A stretch of DNA of 64,000 bases. It comes from Spinacia oleracea (lineage: Eukaryota > Streptophyta > Magnoliopsida > Caryophyllales > Amaranthaceae). Within the stretch, counting starts at the first letter, position 1. The number at the start of each line of letters is the position of its first letter. The stretch lies in assembly GCF_020520425.1 (NCBI RefSeq), contig NC_079491.1, positions 3,658,001 through 3,722,000 on the forward strand, given 5' to 3'. Shown piece by piece: positions 10,201-20,357 of the stretch. The position numbers were made by a program, and so were the translations under genes. Below the pieces are notes generated by a model. The model did no database searches. It was not told the DNA's origin and saw only the letters and a program-made list of their open reading frames with translations.

Positions 10201-11775
10201 AGCTACACTACATGTGTGTGTCTGCACAGAATTAGCTTCTCCCAACTTCTTTTCTGCCAAATTGTATAAGCCTGACTTCACATCACCAAGAGGAATCAAC
10301 TTCCCTTGCTGACAGCAAACAAAACACTTGTCATGAGTAAAGTGAATCTCACAATCCAAATCTTGACACAGTTTGTGCACAGATATTAAGTTGTACTTAA
10401 AATCTGGTACATACAGCACATTATTTAGGGTTATGTCATCATTAAGAGTTACTGAACCAATGTGAGTGACAGCTATTTTACTCCCATCAGGTATAGTTAT
10501 GTAGGTGTTTTGTTTCTTAACAGCTTCATAACTAGTAAATTGTGTCAGGTCATAGCAATAATGGTCTGAAGCACCACTGTCTAAAAGCCACTTAGAATTT
10601 GTATGAGACAGTAAACAAATATTACCTGCCATCATAGCTGAGTTTGTTCCAGTCCCTGCACTCTGCTGTTGCTTAGCCAACATATCCATGAGCTGTTGAT
10701 ATTGGTCCATAGTAATCACTGGATTAGTTTCAGATTGTGGCACTGTTGTTTCTCCTTCATTAGAATCACCTCCAAAAGAAACAGCAGCTGTTTTGTTGTC
10801 CCTAGTCTTAAAACCAGGTGGATAACCATGGATCTTGAAGCATCTCTCCACACTGTGACCCTGGATTTGGCAATGAGTGCAATAATAGTTGGATCCTGGT
10901 TTACCATATCTTGTATTAGTTCCAGTTTTCTGAAAACCAGACTGAAATCCTGTTTGCTGAGTCTTGTAGCTCTTGTTGTTATTGTTCCAGTGATCTCCAT
11001 TGAATCTTCTCTTTTCAGCTGCAAATGCCAATGTTTCCACTTGATTACTAGCCTGAGACACCTCTTTGTGTCTTTCTTCTTGAGCAAACAACCTGTAGGC
11101 TTCAGAAACTTTTGGCAAAGTAGGCACCATGAGTACATTGCCTCTAATTGTAGCAAACTGATCATTGAGCTTCATCATGAACTGCATGACCATTTTTTCC
11201 TGTTGTCTTTGGAAAAATTTCTTGGTCACATTGCAAGTACAATTGTTGCAGGTGCAATAAGGCAAGGGATGAGCCTCTTCAATTGCATCCCATATAGACT
11301 TGATTTCAGTAAAAAATTCAGACACAGACTTGTTTCCCTGTGCTATCTCAGCTAATTTTTGTTCGAGTGAATAAATTTGAGCCAAAGAAGCAAATCCAAA
11401 TCTATCCTCTAAATCAAGCCAAATGTCTCTTGCAGATTTGAGAAACATAACACTCTTAGCAATTACCTCATTCAGATTGCCTAGGATCAGAGAGCATACC
11501 AAATCATTGCACCTTTCCCAAGCTTTGCATTCTACTGTTCCAGCATCTGGCTTCATGTAACTTCCATCAACAAATCCAATTTTGTTCTTTGCTGATAAAG
11601 CTAATAGCATCGATCTTTTCCAGCTAGTGAATCCTTCTTCACCATTGAACTTGAATGAAACCAGTTGTACTGAATTAGCATCAGATGGATGTATGTAATA
11701 TATGCTAGTTGGATCTTGATTTGGTGGAAGATCTTTGTGTGAATTGGTGTTAACATTCTCATCACCAGCAGCCAT
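7264..11775 (-). CDS. Copia gag-pol polyprotein, intact
   Basis: One 1503-residue frame encodes all retroviral-type functions needed for copying the element through RNA. The order is: gag domain of the UBN2/Retrotran_gag_3 type (about 25-240); zinc knuckle CX2CX4HX4C (299-312); aspartic protease DSGA (399-402); pre-integrase HHCC region (about 535-570); integrase with D596, D659 and E695; reverse transcriptase with QLDV (1103-1106) and the YVDD site (1188-1191); RNase H with SDSDWA (1351-1356), E1395 and D1429. A low-complexity Ser/Pro/Thr linker lies at about 860-935. Gag and pol are fused in one frame, as is usual for Copia. No stop or frameshift is seen. The 11776-11994 leader has no coding role. 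Confidence 0.96.
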   Translation of the reverse strand: MAAGDENVNTNSHKDLPPNQDPTSIYYIHPSDANSVQLVSFKFNGEEGFTSWKRSMLLALSAKNKIGFVDGSYMKPDAGTVECKAWERCNDLVCSLILGNLNEVIAKSVMFLKSARDIWLDLEDRFGFASLAQIYSLEQKLAEIAQGNKSVSEFFTEIKSIWDAIEEAHPLPYCTCNNCTCNVTKKFFQRQQEKMVMQFMMKLNDQFATIRGNVLMVPTLPKVSEAYRLFAQEERHKEVSQASNQVETLAFAAEKRRFNGDHWNNNNKSYKTQQTGFQSGFQKTGTNTRYGKPGSNYYCTHCQIQGHSVERCFKIHGYPPGFKTRDNKTAAVSFGGDSNEGETTVPQSETNPVITMDQYQQLMDMLAKQQQSAGTGTNSAMMAGNICLLSHTNSKWLLDSGASDHYCYDLTQFTSYEAVKKQNTYITIPDGSKIAVTHIGSVTLNDDITLNNVLYVPDFKYNLISVHKLCQDLDCEIHFTHDKCFVCCQQGKLIPLGDVKSGLYNLAEKKLGEANSVQTHTCSVACLSTVDNAKLWHLRLGHLPFSRLKLINPSCVITPCLQDTICQVCPAAKQTRLSFPSSSIKSTSPFDLIHIDIWGPHSVKTPTGCNQFLTIVDDYTRFTWLHFLKQKSDCVTVMSNFLNMVKTQFGMTVKCIRSDNAKEFCEGDMKKLYQTLGILTQTSCSHTPQQNGVVERKHKHLLETARALYIQSKVPERYWGECVLCAAYLINRMPLQSLDLETPYYRLFKQTPNLSHLRTFGCLCYVSTSKVGRNKMNPRATPCVFMGYSTTQKGYKVLEIDTNRFFVTRDIHFHEKHFPFHLYLKHSLSPSPYTNAIYLPSFMSPTIFDPPDFTSYANIFPRHSLPVHSPPPTESATSTDSVHTQFTSSPSPTPPPSNTTQTPNNSNSSSESHPNTTHSTDSTSSSSNSPLPYPIIRQSARIHKPPGYLDAYECFAVSSTNTDTPVVTKHWCNLVSYVTFPDEFQAFLSQVCTITEPVSYTQAAKHPLWLEAMKKELEALDRNYTWELVELPKGKKAIGCKWVFKVKLRSTGALERCKARLVAKGYNQKYGIDYEETFSPVVKMSTIRCLLAVAASRKWPLFQLDVNNAFLHGDLKEEVYMQMPEGVDNPTNKVCRLVKSIYGLKQASRQWHEKLLTALETQGFIQSKYDYSLFINKQNGHINIAAVYVDDIILTGTDVDTLKALKAYLHQTFSIKDLGRLNYFLGMEVGYTTDGIILSQKKFTRELIESCGFDTTKRAITPLPMTVKLSNTEGEFYSDTEKYRSLVGKLNFLTHTRPDLSYAVQTLSQFLKNPREHHVAALHHTLRYLAHTEGQGILLKASDAVSLQAFSDSDWASCPDTRRSVTGYILLLGGSPISWKSKKQGTVSKSSAEAEYRAMAAAASEVTWIVNLLEDLGVHHLKPITLHCDNQSALHIAKNPVFHERTKHIEIDCHFTRDKVLEGLLHLNYLPTQQQLADIFTKPLCSTQFQTLLSKIGACDAPS

Positions 11776-11994
11776 TTTTCAGCAGTTTTGTTCAAAATAT
11801 CAGCAGTTTTGATCAAGATGATCAAGACAAAATCAGAAACCAATGGAAACACAAATCCAGAATCAGAAAGAATACCACAAATTCCAGTGAACAAACACTA
11901 GAATCGATTGATCAATTTGACAACAAACAAAGACAGAACTGCTAACAGTTTTGCGGAATTTTTCAGAAAAAATGAGCCAAGGATCGTTGATCCT

Positions 11995-12006
11995 GCTCTG
12001 ATACCA
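11995..12006 (-). other. Primer-binding site for initiator tRNA-Met
   Basis: The minus strand reads TGGTATCAGAGC directly next to the LTR end. This is the standard plant Copia primer site complementary to the 3' end of initiator methionine tRNA. Confidence 0.9.
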
Positions 12007-12316
12007 TGAAGAAAAACGAAACAGAATGGAAAATATTGATTGAAAGAAGAAGAAGAAAGCAGAATCTTATTTCTGTTTTTCTGTATTAGATGATGAAATA
12101 AATATTACAGCAATGAAGTATATATAGTACAGCTTAGGGATCTAGATTGTTCTAAAGTTTGTTATAACAAACTCATAACTAACTTGCTGACTGTGTGCTG
12201 ACAAAGCAGCATCAGCAGCAAAACAACAGCATAGCATCAGCAGTAACACTACAGCATTAGGAAAACAGCATCACTAAACTGTTAGTATGCATAGAATGAT
12301 AATGCTATAATCAACA
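12007..12316 (-). repeat. 5' LTR of the Copia element (promoter LTR)
   Basis: 310 bp and upstream of gag-pol on the minus strand. The TATA-like box CTATATATAC, read on the minus strand at about 12119-12128, would position transcription start within the LTR. Confidence 0.95.
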
Positions 12317-12564
12317 AGGGGCCGTACGCCCACAACCTTCTTGCCGGTGACAAAAAAGTTGTTAGGGCTGTTAAATCGTGTCATTGGTCAATTACGGACC
12401 GAGTCTGATCAATTTGGTTTTAATCGCACTACGTTTTGTATGGTGTCACTATGCCCTTAGGATTTAATGTATTGACCGAGTTATAATTTATTTTTCCGGG
12501 TCACTTTGATTTTTGTCAGTATCGTCTTGATCGCTCAGTTTTTAACAACCTCCCAAAAAGGCAA

Positions 12565-12837
12565 CGCTACAAAAATTTGTATCTTTAACGACAACCTAAT
12601 AACGACGGGTCAAAAATCCCGTCGCAAAAGCCTTTTGCGACGGGATAACAACCAAACAAAGACGGGAACAACCGTCGCAAATTAAATGTCTTTTACGACG
12701 GGTTAACGACGAGATTTTCCATTAACGACAACCCCCTTTTCTGATGGGCTCGTGACAGGAAATCTCGTCGTTAATCAACGATTATTGGCCTTTTGCGACG
12801 GGAATCCCCGTCGTTAATGGTACAATTTCTTGTAGTG
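12565..12837. mobile_element. CACTA-type MITE, copy 1 (ACGACGGG-rich)
   Basis: The right end reads CACTACAAGAAATTGTACC on the opposite strand and the left end CGCTACAAAAATTTGTA, the En/Spm-type terminus. It is flanked by the 3-bp repeat CAA (12562-12564, 12838-12840). The interior is packed with CGACGGG and CCCGTCG words in both orientations, so the RNA would fold on itself. Relatives lie at 25449-25713 and 27089-27355. Confidence 0.85.
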
Positions 12838-12897
12838 CAATAAACTATTAAAAAATACTTGTTTATGTTAAGTAACGATCAGTGATGTGCAAATTCC

Positions 12898-13483
12898 CGC
12901 TCTCTCCCTCCTCTCCCTCTCTCAAACCCTAGCCTCCATTAGTGAATTTTGAAGGGGCTTCCATCGATTTTATCGGTGGAAAGCCCCGGTCTTTTTATTT
13001 TGTTGTTCTTTTTCTAATTTTGTTTGAGTTTTAGGGTTTTAATAATACTTCCTCCTTGTGCGAGGAATTGTTCTCCCTCGAAAGACATGGTTTTTTCTTC
13101 TCCTCTTAGGGATAATTTTCTTAAGTTAGAGGATCCTAAATTTCTGGTGTACGAGGGAGAATATTATTTAATTTCGCAGGAGAAATTGATTCAGCGATGA
13201 AGATTTGTGCGGTGTCGCAGCAGATATCAGTTCTACATCTACAATCAATTGAATCTGGTTTAATTCAATATCAAAATCACAACAGATCAAAAGACTCCCT
13301 CGTTGAAGGTTGTATCAAACAACGATGTGTTAGAGGGTATACAAGATGTTCGATGCGCGATGATCGTAGTTTTGCAAAAAACGAGTTTTATTTGATTCGA
13401 TTTGTAATGTATTTGATAGATTCAGATTTCTTTTGTAAATGTTGTATGACTTTTTGTTAATGAAATAATTTTATTTCAAAAAA
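12898..13483 (+). mobile_element. Poly(A)-ended retroposon with 17-bp target duplication
   Basis: The 586-bp unit lies between two exact copies of AGTGATGTGCAAATTCC (12881-12897 and 13484-13500) and ends in TTTCAAAAAAA, which is the signature of LINE-driven retroposition. The 5' end is a CT-rich leader with AAACCCTAG. A short open frame starts at 13088 (MVFSSPLRDNFLKLEDPKFL) and stops at 13197-13199, and an 87-codon frame at 13197-13460 has no recognised similarity. It could be an internally deleted LINE or a processed copy of an mRNA. The parent is not recognised. Confidence 0.8.
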
Positions 13484-13500
13484 AGTGATGTGCAAATTCC

Positions 13501-14922
13501 TTGTTAAGTTACAAGCTTGCATCAGAGAGATGAATATTATAGAATTAAACAGCTATAATTGCAACATTTACCTTCATATGTCCAATTATTAGTTGGATGA
13601 GTACATAAGTAAATTAATGTTGGTCTTTTTCATTAACACAATAATGACGTTTATTTAAATGTGGGTGGGCAACATTAAGCTTCAAGCTATAAAGTATTTT
13701 TCATTTTTGGCGTACTATAAATAACGGAGTATCAAATAATGCAAATTAGTGAGACGTAATTTTGTAACTCAAACTAATAATACGAGTTAAATTTTATCAA
13801 CTAAAACTAAAATATCACATAAGTTTCTCGTCATATGTTTATTAAGCACGGACGGATCTTTGTTGTGGACTGTAAGAGACAGATCGATCTACTAACATAA
13901 AATTTTAATTTTCCGTCCCTCGTAAAATTTGATTATAATTAGTATACCTCATCTGTTTCGGAAATATCGAATCATGGTTGACTTTTACTCCTTTGACCAT
14001 TACTTTGACTCTTAATATCTCACATCGTGTGCAAGTAAAAATTAAAAAAGTAATATTTAGAAAATATATATAGATACAAATCTAACATAAACTCACATGA
14101 CTAAAATTTTCTTACATACGAATCACAAAAAATGGCCAACGTGAATATTACATGAAATCAAAACAGTTTTTGTTAGGCTCAAATTGTTGATCATCATGAC
14201 TCCACGCGTCTCGACAAATATTGTGTTTTAATTAGACATAATTTTGAGGCCTGTTTTTTGAACCCGGCCTGACCCAGACGAATTTAAAATTCTTTTGGGT
14301 GTGTTTGGGACAACTGATATGTGAAATTTTAGTTGTAAATCGGGTCGTCCTGAAAATGGCCTGAAATAGTGAGTTTTAGGCAGAAAAAATCGACCCAAAG
14401 TTTGTCAGCCCGGACGATTCGAACTAACTAGCATAATTTTTATCAGTTGTAGCCCGGCCTGCCTTTTGATCGGGTATGTTTTTGGCTATATTCTATAATC
14501 ATATAGAAAACTATTTGAAGAACACATTAACCTACTATAGTATTACTTAAAGAATCAAAGTTCAATATAAGCATGATCCTGGTCTACAAAAGTATAGAAA
14601 CACTCCATAATACTTAAACCTAACCTTCCCTTTATTTCCCATTATATTTGGTCATAGCCAATGATTCATCTACCACGTGTCATGTTATAACTTAATCAAT
14701 CAGGTTAAGCACCTAATACAACACCCAAAACTAGAATTGGAATCTATCACACTTTTAGGAGATTCATGATCTCATGAACTAAGCAACTAAGAACCTGCCA
14801 TGTTCCTACACCAAATTCTTATTGAAAAATATTGTAGAACATCCTCATTCCTTATAGTCTTATACCAAGACTAGTACCTGATCACTTCATATTTGTTGAA
14901 GTTATGATCATACGAAGATGAG
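13501..14922. other. Intergenic with repeat relics, no gene recognised
   Basis: About 13911-13945 repeats a segment found at 2137-2180. About 13960-14160 is a relic of the Stowaway-like family at 28854-29109 (shared words such as ACTTTGACTCTTAATATCTCACA). About 14245-14480 is GC-richer with GGCCTG/CAGGCC words like the element in sulfate transporter intron 10. No coding frame. Confidence 0.5.
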
Positions 14923-15153
14923 GAAGGGGGCGTTCTCTTCACCTTAAAAAATTAAGTTTCAGGTCCAATAGGTTCAGATAAGTTTCAATAAATTTCAATA
15001 AGTTCAGATAAGTTTCGATAAGTTTAAACATTAATAATAATATTATTATTTTTCTATTATATTATTTATTATTATTTATTATTATTATTATTATTATTAT
15101 GGGAAAACACTAAAACGTTACAAGTTTAACAAGCTACAAAGATCAGGTGAACT

Positions 15154-15390
15154 ACAAGAAGTTGGAGGGGAGCCGAGATACAATCTGGGCCCCCACTCCT
15201 CTAGCTATGGCAAACCAGATCCTGCAGAAAATGTGGGCAGCTGCCCGCGCCCCAATATCTTGAGCCCTGGAGTACGTCTGGACCCGCTTCAGCAAAGAAA
15301 CAACCCCTTTCTCTAATTCCCCAAAAGAAGAGAAGGAAAAAGGTAAGAAACCGTAACCCAAAGCCCTACAACGTGCCGCATACTTATTAT
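15154..15390 (-). pseudogene. Relic of a repeat-associated protein, function not recognised
   Basis: The minus-strand frame reads ARCRALGYGFLPFSFSSFGE and continues through a region rich in Ala and Gly to a stop at 15152-15154 (LPSNFL end). The composition is clearly coding-like and GC-richer than its surroundings. It recalls short C-terminal proteins found beside plant retroelement genes, but I cannot name the family. It sits inside a nested transposon cluster, lacks a credible start, and is bounded upstream by a TTA microsatellite. Confidence 0.4.
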
Positions 15391-15438
15391 TATTATTATT
15401 AGTAGTAGTATTAGTATTATTAGTAATATTAATTATTA

Positions 15439-15723
15439 CTCCCTCTGTCACAGATTAGTTGTTACATTTTCCTTTTTCGTCCGTCCCTGATTAGTTGTTA
15501 CATTTCTAAATCAGGAATGACCCCACAATTATTATATTGTCTCTCTCTTCCCACTAATTTTCTTTTTGTCCCCACCCCCTCTCTCATTCAATTAAAAAAT
15601 TACTCCACTAACTCCTATCCCATCTACTTTTTCAATAAAATAACAATTGATAACCAAACAACCACTTATCACCTAAAACTTTGTGCAAAGGTAAGTGTAA
15701 CAACTAATCTGGGACGGAGGGAG
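15439..15723. mobile_element. Stowaway-like MITE, 285 bp
   Basis: Starts CTCCCTCTGTCACAGATTAG and ends CTAATCTGGGACGGAGGGAG, flanked by TA (15437-15438, 15724-15725). It is nested in the larger element at 14924-15901. Confidence 0.85.
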
Positions 15724-15901
15724 TATTAATTATTATTATTATTTTATTAATTATCATTATATTATTAGTATTGATTATTTATTATTTATTATTTATTACT
15801 TGTTACTTATTACTTATTCCTTATTCCTTATTAATTACTTATTAAGTTAAGTTCTTTTCAGTTCAGTTCAGTTTAATTCAGCTCTAAAGAATAGGGTCTT
15901 A

Positions 15902-16413
15902 CACGTAATATATATATATAAAAGGTGTTTATAATAAAGTTCATATGCCACATGGCGCTCTCCTTCTCCCCTTATTTAAATGGTCTTTCTCCATGATATG
16001 CATTTACATACAATAAAAAAAATTGTTTATACTCCACCAAGATATAAGTCATATTTGATGTCTTTCTTTCCCAAACAAAATATAATAAATTACAAAATAG
16101 TAAATATAACAAAATTACAGTAGCATCCAATCATATTTTTGTATGTAATAGTATCAATATGGTTTTCCATGTAACGACCCGGTGCATCGCCCGGGAGCAA
16201 AAGCTAGATTGTAAATAAATAGTAATTAATTATAATGGATTAAATTCTTAATATAGATTATGGTTAACTTATGTTCTACATCCAGTGATATACTCCGTAT
16301 TTAGAAAATTAAATAAGTTATGTTCCCTAATTTTATGCTTTCCGGGATCATTATATATTAATCGAAATTTTTAACAAAGAAAAGCACAAAAAGTATTTAT
16401 AACTAAGAACAAA
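15902..16413. promoter_or_regulatory. Upstream region of the polygalacturonase gene
   Basis: AT-rich sequence with a TATATATATATA stretch near 15909-15920. I cannot point to a single convincing TATA box for the gene starting at 16414. Confidence 0.3.
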
Positions 16414-18014
16414 ATGGTTGCTAAATAAAATTACACTTGTACATTTTTTTTCCTTGCATTTTATTTGCTCGTCCTAGGAATTAAAGGTGTGCTCGTTCCT
16501 CAGGGTGATACCATTGTTTTTGACATAACCAAGAATGGAGCTAAGCCTGATACTGATGTTGCAAAGGTAAAGGAATACTAGACAAAATCAATGTAAAATC
16601 ATAAGAGAAGCTAGTTTCTAATTTGAAACTACGTAAGGATTTATGGGATAACTTTTTTTGAGAAATGAGGCGACATTTTCCATCACATAACATCATGCAG
16701 TGTAATAATAGAATTTTAAAAAATTACTTACGTATAGAATCTAATAACTCCATTTTTTAATTTATAGTATTTGGTTTGTTGATCGTTTTTAGGATTTTTT
16801 GCGCGCGTGGACTGATGCATGTGCATCAAAAAAACGAAGCAAGGTGTTAGTTCCTAAAGGACGATACTTGCTAGGTCCTATTACGCTTAAAGGTCCATGT
16901 CAGGCACCAACTATAATAGAAATTTTAGGCAATTTTATGGCCTCTCCAAATTTGGAATCATTTAAGGGGGAAGATGCATGGTTTGAGATAGATAACGTCG
17001 ATAGTCTAACAATCACAGCACCAAAAGGAGCAGGAGTGTTTGATGGCCAAGGACAAGAAGGTTGGAAAAGTAACCATTGTGTAAAGAATGACAACAGTTG
17101 CCACTCCCTTCCTCATGTAAGTCCAATTTAGATCATGGAAATATATTTGGCATGGGAATGTTAGGATGCCAATATTGTTTGCAAAATGATATACAATTAC
17201 TAACTTTTTATGCTTTGTATTACAGAACTTTAGGTTCAACTCGCTAACGAATTCAAAAATTAGGGGCATAACTTCACTAAACAGCAAGTTATTTCACATG
17301 ACCCTCCAAGGGTGTAAGAACGTGGAAATGACTTACATGACTATAATCGCCCCAGGAGACAGCCCTAACACAGACGGCATTCACATTGGACGTTCAAGTG
17401 ACATTACCATTAGAGGAGCCAAAATTGCCACTGGAGATGATTGTATCTCCTTCGGTGATGGGTCCAAGAACATGCTTGTTGAGCATGTCACTTGTGGTCC
17501 TGGCCACGGCATTAGCGTGGGGAGTCTAGGTAGATACCCCAATGAGGAGCCAGTGTCAAATATCACTGTAAGAGATTGTACATTCAAGAACACTATGAAT
17601 GGTGTTCGAGTTAAAACATGGCCCGACTCTTATGTATCCTCTGCCACTTTGCTGCATTTTGAGGGTATCACTATCCAAAATGTTACATTTCCTGTCATTG
17701 TTGATCAAGAATATTGCCCCCAAAATCATTGCAACAAAAAGACTCCGTCCAAAGTTAAGATTGCTTACATTCGGTTCAAGAACGTGAAGGGAATATCAGG
17801 TACCAAGGACGCTGTGCAGCTGATTTGCAGCAGCGGCGTGCCCTGTGACAAAGTGGAACTCAGTGAAATAGACTTGACATACAATGGCAAAGATGGTCCC
17901 GCGGTTTCAACGTGTAAATTTGTTAAGCCTATTCTTACTGGAAAACAGAACCCACGAGCTTGTGATGCACCTGCTATCCCAATTGTTGAAGCAACTGAAG
18001 CAGACTCAGAGTAA
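16414..18014 (+). pseudogene. Exopolygalacturonase (GH28) with a stop at codon 5
   Basis: The family hydrolyses terminal galacturonic acid from pectin in the cell wall, and this branch is typical of pollen. Exons: 16414-16566, 16793-17116, 17226-18014, all with GT-AG introns and phase 0 joins, 421 codons in all. Codons 9-26 give a hydrophobic signal-peptide-like run (CTFFFLAFYLLVLGIKG), in frame with the ATG at 16414. The fifth codon, however, is TAA (16426-16428), and no other in-frame ATG lies before the catalytic domain. The GH28 motifs are intact: NTD (207-209), GDD (229-231), GHG (252-254) and RVK (287-289). Either the gene has just been lost through one nonsense change, or an unseen upstream exon supplies another start. 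Apart from this stop it has a full-length, well-kept frame. Confidence 0.8.
16426..16428 (+). other. In-frame TAA at codon 5 of the polygalacturonase
   Basis: The frame ATG GTT GCT AAA TAA AAT TAC ACT TGT runs without further stops into the signal-like sequence and the enzyme. One base change would account for the stop. Confidence 0.8.
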
Positions 18015-18932
18015 TCTGTATATATTTATGTATTTCATGTGAATGTAAAGCTACTAAATTTCGATCGTGTCACTTTAAAATCATGTCCCTTTTCCCTAAC
18101 TATCAATATGAAATAATTTTTTTGAGGAGAAAACTTCACAATAACCTTCTGATTTACCATTTAAGAACATACTCGTAGTAGAGTTAGTTGGAGTGTGAAC
18201 CGGTCCAAAACCAATCTGATCCAGACCGAAAACTAAAATGGACCGGAACCGAAATTATAGAGATTATTGGTGCAGAGATCGGTCCCTTATAATTCGGGAC
18301 TGGGCGATTTTGGACCGGTTAGACTTGAATAGTTATTACTTCGTATTTAAGAAATGCAGAATTATGAATTCTTCAAAATAAAAAAAACTTCTTCCTTCAC
18401 ATTTACCAAGACTACTCCCCTGGTACCTCTTGAAGCCATGTACCACGGTTCGAATGTTTTAACACCAGATCTGTGCCACACACACTTGCCTTTTTGGCGC
18501 AAGGACGCAACCCTTGTACGTAATGAGTGTCTTGAGGCTCGTAGAGGCACGAGCAAGTGTTTGATTAAAAAGGATACTCCGATTGTTACTAATTAGTTAT
18601 CGGACTCTAATTGAGTTTATGTGTACGTGGTTATACACCTTGAAGGGTTTCAAGTCTTCAACTAGGTGTTATACTTGGCACAATAACGTACACTACCATC
18701 GACCATGCAACTTGATATCTTTGTGCAACTTCTCTCCTTCACAATAGATGAGTACAGAGTACCCGTCTTAAACTCTCAATATACACTCATTATTTAGCCT
18801 ATTGTCTTTGAACCATGACAAATTATACTAGTCATGTTTTTTTTAAAAAAATTGTTGTTGTTGCATTTCAAGAGTACGTAGTTTTCTTTTAAGGGTGTGT
18901 CGTGTGTACATTCAACTTGTTTTCATAAGTTC
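18015..18932. other. 3' flank and intergenic, no gene recognised
   Basis: About 18190-18330 carries ACCGGTCC/GGACCGG words typical of a GC-richer MITE relic. The open frame at 18354-18596 has no recognisable similarity. Confidence 0.45.
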
Positions 18933-18934
18933 TA

Positions 18935-19261
18935 CTCCCTCCGTCCCGGAATACTTGACCTGTTTTCCTTATCGGGTCGTCTCTTAATACTTGACCTGTT
19001 TCTAAAAATGAAAATATTCTAACAATATTATATTATTTCTCACTCCACCCCTATTAACCCACCTACACCCTACTTCATACAAAAAATAATTAAAAATTCA
19101 ACCCATACTCTCCCCAACCCCACCCCTTTACACATTTTCCACTAACTACATTAAAATAATACTCCACTGTCAACTACTACCTATTAAATTAAATAAGTCA
19201 ATTCAAATCCCTTAAACTCTGTTCCGGTCAAACCAGGTCGAGTATTCCGGGACGGAGGGAG
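18935..19261. mobile_element. Stowaway-like MITE, 327 bp, copy B
   Basis: Same ends and same length as 6039-6365, in reverse internal orientation, flanked by TA (18933-18934, 19262-19263). Confidence 0.9.
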
Positions 19262-19263
19262 TA

Positions 19264-20124
19264 ATAAGTTAAAAATTATAAATTTAGACAAAATAAATCC
19301 AAATGAATAATGACACTCTTTTGCACGTTCAGTAAATTTCAAATAAAGTAATTGATTAAATAAATACGAGTAGTTAATATAAGTTTAGATCAATATATAA
19401 ATTCTGATAAAATTTATATAATTCTAAATAAGTTGTACTAGTATATATATATGGAGAAACACACTCAAGTTAGTCATAAGAGACGTACATTTGTAAAATA
19501 AAGGAATCGAGTTATTAAAATAAAAATGTGACAATTAGCATTTATAATATCTTACTGTAAATAAAGATGGATGTGGATCATGTCTCGTGTTGAGCCCGCG
19601 TGCTTTAAGTCTAGCTAGCCCAGACTCGCTAAATGCATCATGCACTCATGCGTGTCTAAGCCAAATTCACTTCTTTTAGCATGATTTTGTCGTTTCGTGC
19701 ATTATCATCATACTTATTCATAAAATACAACACAAAGCCCGGCCCACGGGCCACGGCCAAACACGGTTTGTAGTGGACGGTATCAATTCAAGGGCCGTGT
19801 CCCCGCCTACTGCATCTTAAGCTGCAAACAGCAAAAACTGTAAATAAACACAGTAGCAATGTAGCATGAATAATTGAATATGTGACAAGCTCAATGACTC
19901 AATCTATCTCTAGGTAAAAAAATGACCAATTAGGAAAGGCAAAAAAGGTAACGAGGTTTACAATTAGGAAAGCTTCTTCTCCATTACCAATAACATCTAG
20001 CTAGCTAGTCTCTCTCGTGCATCAATATATACCAGCCACGTTTCCAGCTGACGCACACTCACAAGTGGGTCCCTTTGCGCACTTCTCCCTAACCTTTACT
20101 CCGTACATTCTAGCGTTACCGGAT
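19264..20124. other. Intergenic with GC-rich MITE relic
   Basis: About 19565-19800 resembles the TAAAGATGG...GGCCC hAT-like family (words such as GAGCCCGCGTGC and GCCCGGCCCACGGGC) but lacks a clear right end. The rest shows no gene. Confidence 0.45.
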
Positions 20125-20125
20125 A

Positions 20126-20357
20126 CTTCTTCTGTCCCTAAAAGATTTGACCATAAATTCTCATTAACATAAGTACTCCGTAAGAAAGAATATGGTCACG
20201 CGAGATGTAGTTAGGTTCGTTTCAATATATGTTTTTGAAATATCAATTTTTTTTAAATAATTTTTTCTCATGTAGAATTAGTGAGATATTTGTGGTTTAA
20301 ATTGTGTCTTAAAGATCGTAAAAAGTCAAACGGAACAATCTTTTAAGGATGGAAAAA
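20126..20357. mobile_element. Stowaway-like MITE relic upstream of the sulfate transporter
   Basis: Left end CTTCTTCTGTCCCTAAAAGA; right end AATCTTTTAAGGATGGAAAAAG. Directly adjacent at 20364 another end, CTCCCTCTGTTGTCC, starts, without a matching partner. Confidence 0.55.

Larger units (their letters stand above)
6947..12316 (-). mobile_element. Complete Ty1/Copia LTR retrotransposon
   Basis: Two 310-bp LTRs (6947-7256 and 12007-12316) begin TG and end CA. I compared them by eye and saw no difference. The insertion is flanked by the 5-bp duplication AGGGG (6942-6946, 12317-12321). On the minus strand the order is 5' LTR, primer-binding site TGGTATCAGAGC next to the LTR (11995-12006), one gag-pol frame (11775-7264), a polypurine tract (7257-7268), and 3' LTR. 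Identical LTRs and an unbroken 1503-codon frame indicate a very recent insertion that may still be able to move. Confidence 0.97.
14924..15901. mobile_element. MITE of the CGTTCTCTTCACCTT family, with nested insertions
   Basis: The left end, GGGCGTTCTCTTCACCTT, and the right end, which reads AAGACCCTATTCTTTAGAG on the opposite strand, match the ends of relatives at 23991-24489, 35513-36105 and 40840-41028. Repeated TTCAGATAAGTTTCAATAAG and TTCAGTTCAGTTTAATTCAG words follow each end. An ATT microsatellite, a TE-protein relic (15154-15390) and a Stowaway MITE (15439-15723) lie inside. Confidence 0.55.

Noticed and set aside
10669-11355. 228-codon frame antisense to gag
   Set aside because: It is the shadow of the Copia gag frame; composition and codon use follow the real gene on the minus strand.
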